DNA from: JBGSMX01 sp963790405
GTDB taxonomy: Bacteria > Actinomycetota > Coriobacteriia > Anaerosomatales > JAGXFU01
Assembly (NCBI GenBank): GCA_963790405.1
Contig: CAWBOJ010000003.1
Span: forward strand, 558,001 to 622,000
DNA: 64,000 nt
Reading direction: 5' to 3'
Position numbers and translations under genes: made by a program. Every line of letters starts with the position of its first letter. The first letter of the stretch is position 1. Below the pieces are notes generated by a model. The model was given only the letters and a program-made list of their open reading frames with translations. It did not search any database and was not told where the DNA came from. Below, piece by piece: positions 28,111 to 36,955 of this stretch.

Positions 28111-28862
28111 GCCATCACAGCATCGAGGTGTCCGACCTGGGCTTCACGTATCCGGATGGAACGGCTGCGCTCGACGCGGTGTCGTTTCGCATCGGGCACG
28201 GCGAGTCGATTGCGCTGGTTGGGGCGAACGGGGCTGGCAAGTCGACGTTGCTCATGCACCTGAACGGCTTCCTGCTGCCCAGCTGCGGTGCCGTGCGGAT
28301 CGGCGAGGTTCCCGTCGGGAAGGGTACCGTCGCCGATATCCGCAAGACGATCGGCATGGTGTTCCAGGATCCCGACGATCAGCTGTTCATGCCCACGGTT
28401 TCCGAGGACGTTGCATTCGGGCCGATGAACCTCGGCCTGCCCGTCGAGGAGATTCAGCTCCGGGTCGACGATGCGCTCGAGCGCGTCGGTGCGCTACACC
28501 TGGCCGACCGCCCACCGTATCGGCTCTCCGGTGGCGAGAAGCGTGCGGTCGCGATTGCCACGGTGCTTGCGATGGCTCCGAGCATCCTGGTGATGGACGA
28601 GCCGTCATCGAATCTCGATCCGCGTGCTCGGCGCCGACTCATCACGCTGCTCGACACATTCGACCACACCAAGATCATCGCAACCCACGATCTGGATATG
28701 GCCATGGACCTGTGCGAACGTACGATCGTGATGAGTGACGGTACGATCACGGCGGACGGTCCCACCCACGAGATCTTCGCCGACGATGCGCTTCTGGAAG
28801 CCAGCGGTCTCGAGAAGCCGCTGAGTCTGCAAGGGTGTCCGATCTGCGGCAGCAAGCACTAG
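28107..28862 (+). CDS. cbiO: ECF transporter ATPase CbiO
   Basis: ATP-binding subunit of the importer, about 251 residues. Walker A GANGAGKST, Q-loop FQDPDDQLF, signature LSGGEKRA, Walker B ILVMDEPSSNLDP and the switch histidine in ATHDLDM are all present. It starts MSHHSIEVSDLGF at ATG 28107 and finishes in a cysteine-containing tail GCPICG that could bind a metal. It completes the system with cbiQ and cbiMN. Confidence 0.92.
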   Translation: MSHHSIEVSDLGFTYPDGTAALDAVSFRIGHGESIALVGANGAGKSTLLMHLNGFLLPSCGAVRIGEVPVGKGTVADIRKTIGMVFQDPDDQLFMPTVSEDVAFGPMNLGLPVEEIQLRVDDALERVGALHLADRPPYRLSGGEKRAVAIATVLAMAPSILVMDEPSSNLDPRARRRLITLLDTFDHTKIIATHDLDMAMDLCERTIVMSDGTITADGPTHEIFADDALLEASGLEKPLSLQGCPICGSKH

Positions 28863-28902
28863 AAACGCACGGCGCCCCCGACTGGCCGGGGGCGTCCGTT
28901 TC
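28862..28902. terminator. Terminator after cbiO
   Basis: Core stem CGCCCCCG/CGGGGGCG (28873-28880 with 28887-28894) extended by GAAACG/CGTTTC (28862-28867 with 28897-28902). It ends the cbiO transcript and lies in the gap to the convergent minus-strand gene, so may serve both. Confidence 0.8.
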
Positions 28903-28928
28903 AATGAATCCGTTTGAGTTGGGGCGCG

Positions 28929-29177
28929 CTACACGAGCTCGACGCTGACCTTGTCGTCGGAACTCCCGTCGAGCGTTTCAATCGCCTTGTCGAGCTTGCC
29001 CCGAGCTTCTCCGAGCAGTACGCTCGCTTGCGCCAAAGCGGCGCTTGCCTCTGCGCGATCACCGTGGTCGGCAAGGTGGTGGAGCTGTTCCATCCACTGC
29101 TGCACCATCGCCAAGGCGTCGTCGGACTGGCCGACGGCGAGCTTCATCTGATCTACATTGATTCCGTGTTCACACAC
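28929..29177 (-). CDS. Small helical protein downstream of trxA
   Basis: An 82-residue acidic protein, predicted all helical, with a heptad-like central part rich in alanine and leucine. GTG 29177 is preceded on its strand by GGGAGGACTT, a good ribosome site. It is the last gene of the minus-strand thioredoxin group, 30 bases after trxA. No family is recognised and no catalytic motif is visible; one early cysteine (residue 2) is the only cysteine. Confidence 0.6.
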   Translation of the reverse strand: MCEHGINVDQMKLAVGQSDDALAMVQQWMEQLHHLADHGDRAEASAALAQASVLLGEARGKLDKAIETLDGSSDDKVSVELV

Positions 29178-29207
29178 GTGAAGTCCTCCCTCGTCGTTGT
29201 CTGTTCT

Positions 29208-29534
29208 TCAGCCGATCCACTGGGCGAGCTCGTCGAGCAGTCTCTTCTTCGGCATGGCTCCAACGAGCTTCTTCGCGACCTCACCGTTGGAGAAGACGAG
29301 CAGTGTGGGAATCGAGAGGACGTCGAACTTGGTGGCCGTGGCGGGGTTCTCGTCCACGTTGAGCTTCCCGATCACGATCTTGTCGCCAAACTCCTCGGCG
29401 ATCTCCTTGAGCACGGGCTCCATCATGCGGCACGGGCCGCACCAGGGTGCCCAGAAGTCCAGCACGACGGGCTTCTCATTGCCGAGGACGTCGCTTTCGA
29501 ACGCGGCGTCGGTCACCTGCAGCATCTCGCTCAT
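29208..29534 (-). CDS. trxA: Thioredoxin
   Basis: Cytoplasmic thioredoxin of 108 residues with the active site FWAPWCGPCRMM near residues 28-39 and the cis-proline SIPTLLVF near 75-82. It reduces protein disulfides and is itself reduced by the thioredoxin reductase encoded just upstream. The ATG at 29534 follows GAAGGGGTAGC on its strand; a longer reading from 29588 lacks support. Confidence 0.93.
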   Translation of the reverse strand: MSEMLQVTDAAFESDVLGNEKPVVLDFWAPWCGPCRMMEPVLKEIAEEFGDKIVIGKLNVDENPATATKFDVLSIPTLLVFSNGEVAKKLVGAMPKKRLLDELAQWIG

Positions 29535-29565
29535 GCTACCCCTTCTCCCTTCGAACACAGTCGGT

Positions 29566-30504
29566 TCAGACAGAGCATACCTTTTCATCGATGTAGCGAA
29601 GTGCCTCGAACGCAGCGGATGCTCCCTTGGCTGCCGCTGTAATCACCTGTTTGAGTTCGTTGTCGGTCACGTCTCCTGCCGCGTATATGCCCGGCCACTC
29701 TGTGCGTCCATCGTGGTCGGTTGTGATGTAGCCAGCATCGTTCGTCGCGACAAGGTCCAGGGCTATCGCGTTGACCGGGTCGACCCCGACGAAGATGAAT
29801 ACACCGTCGAGTGGAAGCAGCTCATCTTCATCGTCGTTCGTGGCCTTCAGCTGGACGCCGGTTACCTTGCCGTCCTCACCGACGATTCGGTCGACCACAC
29901 GACTCCACTGTACGGTAATCTTCTCGTTTTCGAAGCAGCGTTCCTGTATGCACTTTGTGGCTCGGAGTTCGTCGCGTCGGTGAATGACGTGGACCCTCGC
30001 CGCGAACTTGGTGAGAAACAGCGCCTCTTCGATGGCTGCGTCGCCACCGCCCACCACCGCGACGATCTTGTCCCTGAACAGCGCTCCATCGCACGTAGCA
30101 CACCACGACACGCCGCGACCGGTGAACTCCGCCTCGCCGGGCACGCCCAGTTTCTTCGGCACCGCGCCGGTCGCGATGATTACGGCCTTGGCGAGATACT
30201 GCTCGTCCTCGGCAGTTGTGACGATGAAGTCCAGATCGGCCGGTTCGATGCGTTCGACAGCCGTGAACGATTTGACCTCGGCACCGAACTCCTCGGCCTG
30301 CGCGAGCATCAGGTCTCCGAGTTCCTGGCCCGAGAGTCCCTTTGGGAAACCCGGGTAGTTCTCGACCCAGTCCGTGGTGACGATCTGCCCGCCCGGGATA
30401 CCTTGCTCGAACACGATCGTGCGAGCGCGCGCCCGGGAAGCGTAGAGTGCGGCCGTTAGACCGGCAGGACCTGCTCCGATAATGGCGATGTCGACGTTCT
30501 CCAT
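29566..30504 (-). CDS. trxB: Thioredoxin reductase
   Basis: FAD- and NADPH-dependent thioredoxin reductase, 312 residues. GAGPAGLTAA near residues 11-20 binds FAD, WCATCDGALF near 134 holds the redox CATC pair, GGGDAAIEEA near 152 is the NADPH site, and YAAGDVTD near 276 closes the FAD domain. ATG 30504 sits immediately after the stop of the PIN-TPR gene, so they are co-translated. Confidence 0.95.
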   Translation of the reverse strand: MENVDIAIIGAGPAGLTAALYASRARARTIVFEQGIPGGQIVTTDWVENYPGFPKGLSGQELGDLMLAQAEEFGAEVKSFTAVERIEPADLDFIVTTAEDEQYLAKAVIIATGAVPKKLGVPGEAEFTGRGVSWCATCDGALFRDKIVAVVGGGDAAIEEALFLTKFAARVHVIHRRDELRATKCIQERCFENEKITVQWSRVVDRIVGEDGKVTGVQLKATNDDEDELLPLDGVFIFVGVDPVNAIALDLVATNDAGYITTDHDGRTEWPGIYAAGDVTDNELKQVITAAAKGASAAFEALRYIDEKVCSV

Positions 30505-30505
30505 C

Positions 30506-31606
30506 TTACTGTGAGCCCTCCAGGGGGGTGGTTGCGGCAGTTGAGCCGTGTGCCGCTTCGACGGCTATCTGTTCGATGTTTGACTCGGCAGTCGTGCGGA
30601 TTTGCTGTTCCTGTGCGCTGCTCGAATCCTTCGTCAACTCGATCACGCGCTCGAACTGGGTAACGGCAGCTTCGTAATCGCGCCGTCCTTGCCAGTACAT
30701 GATGCCCAGGTTGAAGTTCGCCTCAACATGAGCCGGGTCTTCTTGGAACACCGCGTTGATCGTCTGGATGGCCTGGTCGGTGCGACCGGCATAGAAGTAC
30801 GCGGCCGCCAGGTCCGTTTTCGCGTTCAAGTCATCTGGACGCACTGCGAGATAGCGCTCGTAGTAGGTTACCGCGCGGGAGTAGTTGGTGAATTCGTAGA
30901 GGAGATTGGCGACTTGGAGGAGTGTCTCCGGGTCATTGGGGTTGTCGTCGAGATCCGATGTGAGCGACAGCAGCTGGAGCTGCGCCGAGTTGAGTGTCTC
31001 TCGCAGTTCGGGCGGCACGTTGATGTCGGCGCTTGTGCTAGCGGGGGTTAAGCGGAGTACGAGAAAGACGATTGCAGCGAACACGGCTAGCGAGACCGAG
31101 AGTATCGTCAACGGGACTTTGTAGCGCTGGAACGGACGGATGATGTAGCGTCGCCCGCAGCTCCCCTCGACGCCGTCGGCGTGACGCTCGACTGCGATCG
31201 AGAGGGCCTGGGCTTTCAGCAGCATGTTGAGGTCGTTCGTGACGAGCGTGAGGCTCTCACAGTCGGTACTGCACACCTGCATCGCGACCGCGAGGATGCG
31301 GTCGTCGGCGTTGCGGGTCGAGAAGCCGTCAGGCGTAGGTGCGTCAGGGTCGAACGGCACAACGCGCAGCCTGCCCCCGTCCGGGAGATCCACTCCGTCG
31401 ATGAGGCTGCCCTGCTCGGAGAGTTCGAACAGCATGCGGCTTACCTCACGTCCGCGGAACCTCAGGTCGGGATCCACGCGGGAGGTCTTGAGCTTGTCCA
31501 GTTCGCCGAGGACGGTCTCGGGTATGACGATGTCGGCCTCCGGAAACGAGAGTATTGCTTCCGGGTCGGCGAGCAAGACGTTTGTGTCGAGTACGACCGT
31601 GCGCAT
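30506..31606 (-). CDS. PIN-domain / transmembrane / TPR fusion protein
   Basis: A 366-residue protein with three parts. Residues 1-145 are a PIN nuclease domain: MRTVVLDTNVLLADP, an acidic cluster, then NADDRILAVA and LVTNDLNML, giving the conserved aspartates. Residues about 158-182 (VPLTILSVSLAVFAAIVFLVL) are a single membrane segment. Residues 205-340 are three or more TPR repeats (AVTYYERYLAVRPDDLNAK, AVTQFERVIEL). PIN domains cut RNA; joining one through a membrane helix to TPRs is unusual, because it puts TPRs and nuclease on opposite sides of the membrane. It lies directly upstream of trxB. Confidence 0.78.
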   Translation of the reverse strand: MRTVVLDTNVLLADPEAILSFPEADIVIPETVLGELDKLKTSRVDPDLRFRGREVSRMLFELSEQGSLIDGVDLPDGGRLRVVPFDPDAPTPDGFSTRNADDRILAVAMQVCSTDCESLTLVTNDLNMLLKAQALSIAVERHADGVEGSCGRRYIIRPFQRYKVPLTILSVSLAVFAAIVFLVLRLTPASTSADINVPPELRETLNSAQLQLLSLTSDLDDNPNDPETLLQVANLLYEFTNYSRAVTYYERYLAVRPDDLNAKTDLAAAYFYAGRTDQAIQTINAVFQEDPAHVEANFNLGIMYWQGRRDYEAAVTQFERVIELTKDSSSAQEQQIRTTAESNIEQIAVEAAHGSTAATTPLEGSQ

Positions 31607-31647
31607 AGTTCCCCCAGTCTAGCCCAGTATGGGTACGACGCCCGACC

Positions 31648-32007
31648 TCACTGGAAGAAGGCCGACTCGTCAAGGTGAACAAGGTAGGGCGTCTTGATCG
31701 GCTCCCCGGCCAGCAGTGCCATGCCCGGCCCCAGCACCCACGTTCCCTCGACAGGCATCTGCAGCCACGCGTAGACCTTCGAATCGTCTTGATCGTATGC
31801 GTAGACGGTCGCTCCTCTGGACGCCGCGTACTGTGCCGCGTCGCGAGCGTTCTGATCTCTGGATTGGTCGCGTGAATTCGATACGTTCTGGACCGTTTCC
31901 GTGGCGATCTTGCTGACGTCGTAGCGGGCCTTGGCGTACCGGCCTACGTCGTTCACGAACGTGGCTGCCAGGGCCACGAACAAGACGGTCCAAAAGATCT
32001 TCTTCAT
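31648..32007 (-). CDS. Small membrane-anchored or secreted protein
   Basis: A 119-residue protein starting MKKIFWTVLFVALAATFV, an uncleaved anchor or signal peptide, followed by a charged serine/arginine-containing linker and a C-terminal domain with aromatic residues (WLQMPVEGTW). ATG 32007 follows GAAGGAAGG on its strand. No family recognised. It lies between the PIN-TPR gene and the large secreted protein and probably shares their transcript. Confidence 0.6.
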   Translation of the reverse strand: MKKIFWTVLFVALAATFVNDVGRYAKARYDVSKIATETVQNVSNSRDQSRDQNARDAAQYAASRGATVYAYDQDDSKVYAWLQMPVEGTWVLGPGMALLAGEPIKTPYLVHLDESAFFQ

Positions 32008-32032
32008 GAGGGGGCCTTCCTTCGGAGAGTGT

Positions 32033-34075
32033 CTATCTCTCCTCTTTGGCAATGGTACCAACAGAGGCGGACGCACGTGCGCGATGCCTGATGAACAGCA
32101 ACAACCCTACCAGCACGATGGCGATGGTGCCGACGAGCACAAGTCGATCCAGGAACGTCGCCCTGACCGTCACGTTCGTTGAATCGAGAAGCATGTCACC
32201 GGCCCAGATCTCGATCGAGAGGTCGCCCGAGAGGGAGGACTGCAGATCCACGGGGACTGTCATGAAGTTGTCCTGCGGGCGTGCGGTCAGTTTGACTTCG
32301 TTGCCTTCGGGGAGGGCAATGCCGCGAGCGGTCATTCTCAATGTGAGCAGCAGGTTCTTCTCGGACGCATTGGACACCGTGATCGGTACATCGCCTTGGG
32401 CCGAAGACAGCGTGATGTCTTGTGCCGTCACGCTTATGCTGTCGAGCACGCCACTGGCGACTCGGGTAGCGGCAGATGCGAAGCCGAGCCCTCGATCGGC
32501 CGAACCCCATGCACTGTCGGGCCCCGCCCATGAGCGGCTTTGGGCTACGAGTGAGGCATCTGAAGCGTACTGGACCTCGGGGTCGTTCACGCCAACCGAC
32601 TCCATGAACGCTACGGCGAGGTCGCGTGCCCGTTTCACCTCGGCCCAGTATCCGTTCGGCGCGGCGGATCGGAGCGAGCTCTCGGCTGGCAGCGCCAGCA
32701 CGCCGGCGGGGGTCGACTCTGCTGCCTGTTGTCCGGTCACGAATTCCACCCACGGTGCCGTGATCAGGCTGTCGAGACAGTCTCTCAGATCGCCCACAGT
32801 TGCCTTGCGTCCCGGCCCGACGTCGACCACGGTCACCACGGGAGCGGTGGGCGTGTCCGATATCGAACGATCGAATACGCTGCGTACGAGCTGGGCTCCG
32901 GACGCCGACCGGAGCTCCTCGGCTATCGTGTCGTCGGTAACAAGGCCAACGAACGCATCCGACATGCCTTCAGATGTGATTTCGTACGCGCCTGAAGGCA
33001 GAGTGGTTTCTGCCGACGTATCGAGTCGTTGAGAGATGAATGCGTAGCGGAGGTCACGTGCGCGCACGACGGCCAGGGCCTCGGCGGGAAGCAGCCCCTC
33101 GGAAGTGGCCAGGCCTGCGGAGGAAGACGTCTCGAGTCCGGCCAGGGTCGCCGAGAGGCCTCGCTCCAGGTGGTCACCGAGATCGCGGACCCCGTCCGAC
33201 TGTGCAAGTCCGGCGATATCCGGATCGGCGTAGGGGACGGTGGCGAGTTCGAGTCTGCCGGTATCGAGCGCCGCCTTCAGGCGCGTGAGGGTCTCGGCGT
33301 AGCGCACGGGCACGTCGGAATCGGCCTCGACGACCGCAACGCCTTCCGGCCCTGAGGTCTCGTAGCCGGAGGCGATTCGGGCCCACTCCTCGGCGAGCAT
33401 CGGAGGCAGCGCGAGGGTCATGCTGACATCGGGTCGCTGGAGGATGTAGGCCGCCAAGGCATCGACTTGCTCGCGTGCGATATCGACCTGCCCGGGGTCT
33501 ATCACGAACCGACCCTCGGAGTCGTAGGAGGGTGTTGCGCAGACATGCACGACGAGTGCGAGTGGGACGGGCGACGTTTGTGGATCGTACAGAAGTAGCT
33601 CATCATCGAGGACCCACTCGCGGATCTCCCCGCCCGCATCGCTGCGAACGCGCAATTCGACGGAGTACGCGGCCGGAACGAGGTCAAACTCGGCCAGCTC
33701 TCGCGCAAAGTCGATCGTCACTGTTCCTGTGGTGACATCGTTGCGGGGCTCGGTCTTCTGGAACAGGAGGCTGCCCCCCGGGTTTCGTATCTGCAGTCGT
33801 GCCTCGAGATACGAGGTCGGGCGGTCGATCACGATCTCGGCTCGATACGCGAATGAGCCGTCGACTGGAACGGAGACGGCGTTCGAGCTGAGCGTGACGA
33901 ACGGCTGGTTGTTCGCGGCGCGTTGGCTGGAAGTCGTGATCGGAGTGGCCGACACGGGCAGCGCGATGAGAGCCAGTGAGCAGGTCAGCAGTAGCGCCAG
34001 AACGTATCTAAGGCCAAAGTGGGTGGGGTGGGACACGGGCATCGGTCTGTGTATCTCCACGTCTGTCGGATGCAC
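32033..34075 (-). CDS. Large secreted protein with C-terminal membrane anchor (DUF6049-like)
   Basis: A 680-residue envelope protein. An N-terminal signal peptide (YVLALLLTCSLALIALPVSA, residues about 24-43) is followed by a beta-rich domain, a central region with ATVPYADPDIAGL and LAVVRARDLRYAFI that resembles the mycobacterial DUF6049 family (a deacetylase-like barrel), a second beta domain, and a C-terminal helix VLVGTIAIVLVGLLLFI with a basic tail. The GTG at 34075 or ATG at 34042 may be the start; the latter has GGAG upstream. It is divergent from lon. Function unknown; possibly an envelope-assembly factor. Confidence 0.65.
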   Translation of the reverse strand: MHPTDVEIHRPMPVSHPTHFGLRYVLALLLTCSLALIALPVSATPITTSSQRAANNQPFVTLSSNAVSVPVDGSFAYRAEIVIDRPTSYLEARLQIRNPGGSLLFQKTEPRNDVTTGTVTIDFARELAEFDLVPAAYSVELRVRSDAGGEIREWVLDDELLLYDPQTSPVPLALVVHVCATPSYDSEGRFVIDPGQVDIAREQVDALAAYILQRPDVSMTLALPPMLAEEWARIASGYETSGPEGVAVVEADSDVPVRYAETLTRLKAALDTGRLELATVPYADPDIAGLAQSDGVRDLGDHLERGLSATLAGLETSSSAGLATSEGLLPAEALAVVRARDLRYAFISQRLDTSAETTLPSGAYEITSEGMSDAFVGLVTDDTIAEELRSASGAQLVRSVFDRSISDTPTAPVVTVVDVGPGRKATVGDLRDCLDSLITAPWVEFVTGQQAAESTPAGVLALPAESSLRSAAPNGYWAEVKRARDLAVAFMESVGVNDPEVQYASDASLVAQSRSWAGPDSAWGSADRGLGFASAATRVASGVLDSISVTAQDITLSSAQGDVPITVSNASEKNLLLTLRMTARGIALPEGNEVKLTARPQDNFMTVPVDLQSSLSGDLSIEIWAGDMLLDSTNVTVRATFLDRLVLVGTIAIVLVGLLLFIRHRARASASVGTIAKEER

Positions 34076-34170
34076 GTATGTGGTGCGACTCGCCAGGAAG
34101 CGGCGTGTATGGCGTCGAAGTATCGGGCAGAATGATTATCGCACGTCCGCGACGAAAGGAATCGCCGAGG

Positions 34171-36661
34171 ATGTCTGAACGCACCACTATTACTGAGATA
34201 CCTGAAATCCTGCCGCTTATCCCGCTGCGGGATCTCATACTGTTCCCAAACCTCGTCGTGCCGCTGTTCGTGGGCCGCGAGCGCTCGATCAATGCGCTCG
34301 AGGAGGCCATGCGGGAGGAGCATCTCGTCGCGCTCGTAACGCAGCGTGAGGCGGAGGTCGCGGATCCGGGCGCCGACGACATCTACGAGATCGGCTGCGT
34401 ATCGTCGATCATGCAGGAGCTCAAGTTGCCTGACGGCACCGCGAAAGCTCTTGTCGAGGGGCAACAGCGTCTACGCATCGTCGAGTACCTTCAGTTCGAT
34501 CCCTACATGAAAGTACGGGTCGAGCTCATCGACGAGGAGACTGAATCTGATGTCGAGACCGAGGCGCTCATGCGCGCTCTCATCTCAGATTTCGAACGCG
34601 CGTCTGATCTAGGAAAGCCCATCCCGCAAGAGGTACTCATGGCTGCCTCGACGATCGAGGAGCCGGGCAGACTCGCGGACTTCGTTGCGTTTCATCTCAA
34701 TCTGAAGGTGGAGGAGAAGCAGGAGATCCTTGAGGCTCTCGAGCCGGTCAAGCGGCTCGACAAGACGGCACGATTCCTGCGCAAGGAACTTGAGATTCTC
34801 GAACTCGGTTCGAAGATACAGAACCGCGTGAAAGACCAAATGACCAAGACGCAGCGCGAGTACTTCCTTCGCGAGCAGCTGAAGGCGATTCAGCAGGAGC
34901 TTGGCCAGTACGATGAGGTTGCCGCCGAGATGGCGGAGTACAAGGAGAAGATCGAAGCTGCGAGAATGCCCGAGGATGTTGAGGAGAAGGCGCTCAAGGA
35001 ACTCGGACGGCTCGAGAAGATGCCGACTGCAGCGGCCGAGACGTCGGTCATCCGGACGTATCTTGACTGGTTGATCGGGTTGCCCTGGGAGATCGAATCC
35101 GACGAGAAGCTCGATTTGGTGGCTGCTCAGGATGTCCTCGACGAGGATCATTACGGTCTAGAGAAGGTCAAGGAACGGGTGCTCGAATACTTGGCTGTGC
35201 ACAAGCTCACAGACAAGATGCGCGGGCCCATCTTGTGTTTCGTTGGCCCTCCCGGCGTGGGCAAGACATCCATCGGCAGATCCATCGCGCGATCGCTCGG
35301 CCGCGAGTTCATTCGCATATCGCTTGGCGGAGTGCGCGACGAGGCGGAGATTCGCGGACACCGGCGCACCTACGTTGGTGCGCTGCCCGGGCGGATCATC
35401 CAGTCGATCAGCCAGGCCAAGACGAAGAACCCGGTGTTCATGATGGACGAGATCGACAAGGTTGGCATGGACTTCCGAGGAGACCCGACGTCTGCGTTGC
35501 TCGAAGTGCTCGACCCCGAGCAGAACAACGCATTTCAGGATCACTATCTGGAAGTGCCGTTCGACCTGTCGAACACGATGTTCATCACGACTGCGAACCT
35601 GCTCGATCCGATTCCGCCGGCCTTGCGTGACCGTATGGAGGTCATACACTTCCCGGGCTACACCGAAGACGAGAAGCTGCACATCGCGAGGCGGTACTTG
35701 ATTCCGAAGCAGATCGAGGAGCACGGGCTGACCGCAGGCAAGCTCGAAATCACCGATGAAGCGGTCAGAGAGATCGTGCGCCGATACACGCAGAGAAGCG
35801 GGCGTCCGCAACCTTGAGCGGACTGTCGCGATGATCTGCCGCCAGGTTGCCCGCAAGGTAGTCGAGGGCAAGAAGGCCAAGACCCGTGTCACGGAACGCA
35901 CGCTGCACAAGTACCTCGGCCCACCGAAGTTCAGCTACGGGCTCGCCGAGGAAGAAGATGAGGTCGGTGTTGCGACGGGTTTGGTTTGGACCGAGGTCGG
36001 CGGCGACATCATATTCATAGAGGCCACGAAGATGCCCGGCAAGGGAGAACTCACACTCACCGGGCAACTGGGCGATGTGATGCGCGAGTCGGCGCAGGCC
36101 GCAGTCACATACATACGTACGCGAGCCGCGGAACTCGATATTGACGAGGATTTCAACGAGAAGCTCGATATGCACATTCACGTGCCCGCTGCGGCGATTC
36201 CCAAGGATGGGCCGTCTGCGGGTATCACGATGGCCACAGCGCTTGCGAGCTGTCTCACAGGCTGTCCTGTGCGACGCGATCTTGCGATGACGGGGGAGAT
36301 CACGCTGCGCGGGCGGGTCTTGCCGATCGGTGGGCTCAAGGAGAAGCTGCTTGCGGCACATCGCGCGGGCATCAAGACAGCGCTTGTCCCCGAGGAGAAC
36401 GTGCGCGACCTCGATCTACTTCCGCCGCATGTGCGCGAGGAACTCGAGATCATACCTGTCTCGAACATGGATGACGTACTCAGTAGGGCCCTCGTCAAGG
36501 AATGCGGGCCCAAACTCAAGAAGGCGAAGGCCAAGCGCTCGGCTAGGAGACCAGGTTCACCAGCGGTTAAAGGATGGCAGACGGGCCGTCGCCTTGCTTC
36601 GCCTGGAGAACCGCCATCTCTTGGACTTAGCACAAGCGAAGGAATGATTAGAAAGCTCTAA
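34171..36661 (+). CDS. lon: ATP-dependent Lon protease (one frameshift near 35790)
   Basis: Cytoplasmic AAA+ protease for damaged and regulatory proteins. From ATG 34171 (ribosome site GAAAGGA at 34154-34160): N-terminal substrate domain, coiled middle, Walker A FVGPPGVGKTS at about 35243, MDEIDKVG, then the protease domain with KDGPSAGITMATAL (catalytic serine) and a lysine in HRAGIKTALVP. An extra A in CACGCAGAGAAGCG near 35790 splits the frame between RRYT and REAGVRNLER. The C-terminal end, after DVLSRALV, has an unusually long basic tail of about 50 residues, so a second error near 36545 is possible. Confidence 0.92.
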
Positions 36662-36955
36662 TAACTCGGGAACAGCTCTCGAATAGTACAAGTACGTCGC
36701 CGGCCTCGCGGCTGGGCTCGAGGACACCAAGGAGGTGAGCGACGATTGGACACAAGCGCATACAGGTCACGCGTATCGAGCTCTTTCAACGGTGCTGCCT
36801 CGTTCGACGCTTGGTAGTGCTCTGCTCGCTCGCTCCGTGCGGTCGCGGTGCTTCGAATGAGTCGACCGTCCACCCCGATTCCTGATGCGTTGTGGACGAG
36901 ACGCTTGCTGAAGGTGCGACTCGATGATCGGTGAGGACTCGACGGAATCGAATCA
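36662..36955. other. Gap upstream of adhesin 1, probable broken 5' end
   Basis: AAGGAGGTGAG at 36729-36739 is a strong ribosome site, but no start codon with a long frame follows. One frame after it reads RRLVVLCSLAPCGRGASNES at about 36809-36868, which looks like a signal peptide tail, before a stop at about 36880. The most economical reading is that adhesin 1 starts near 36745 and its first 200 bases contain uncorrected indels. No other gene is seen. Confidence 0.4.
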
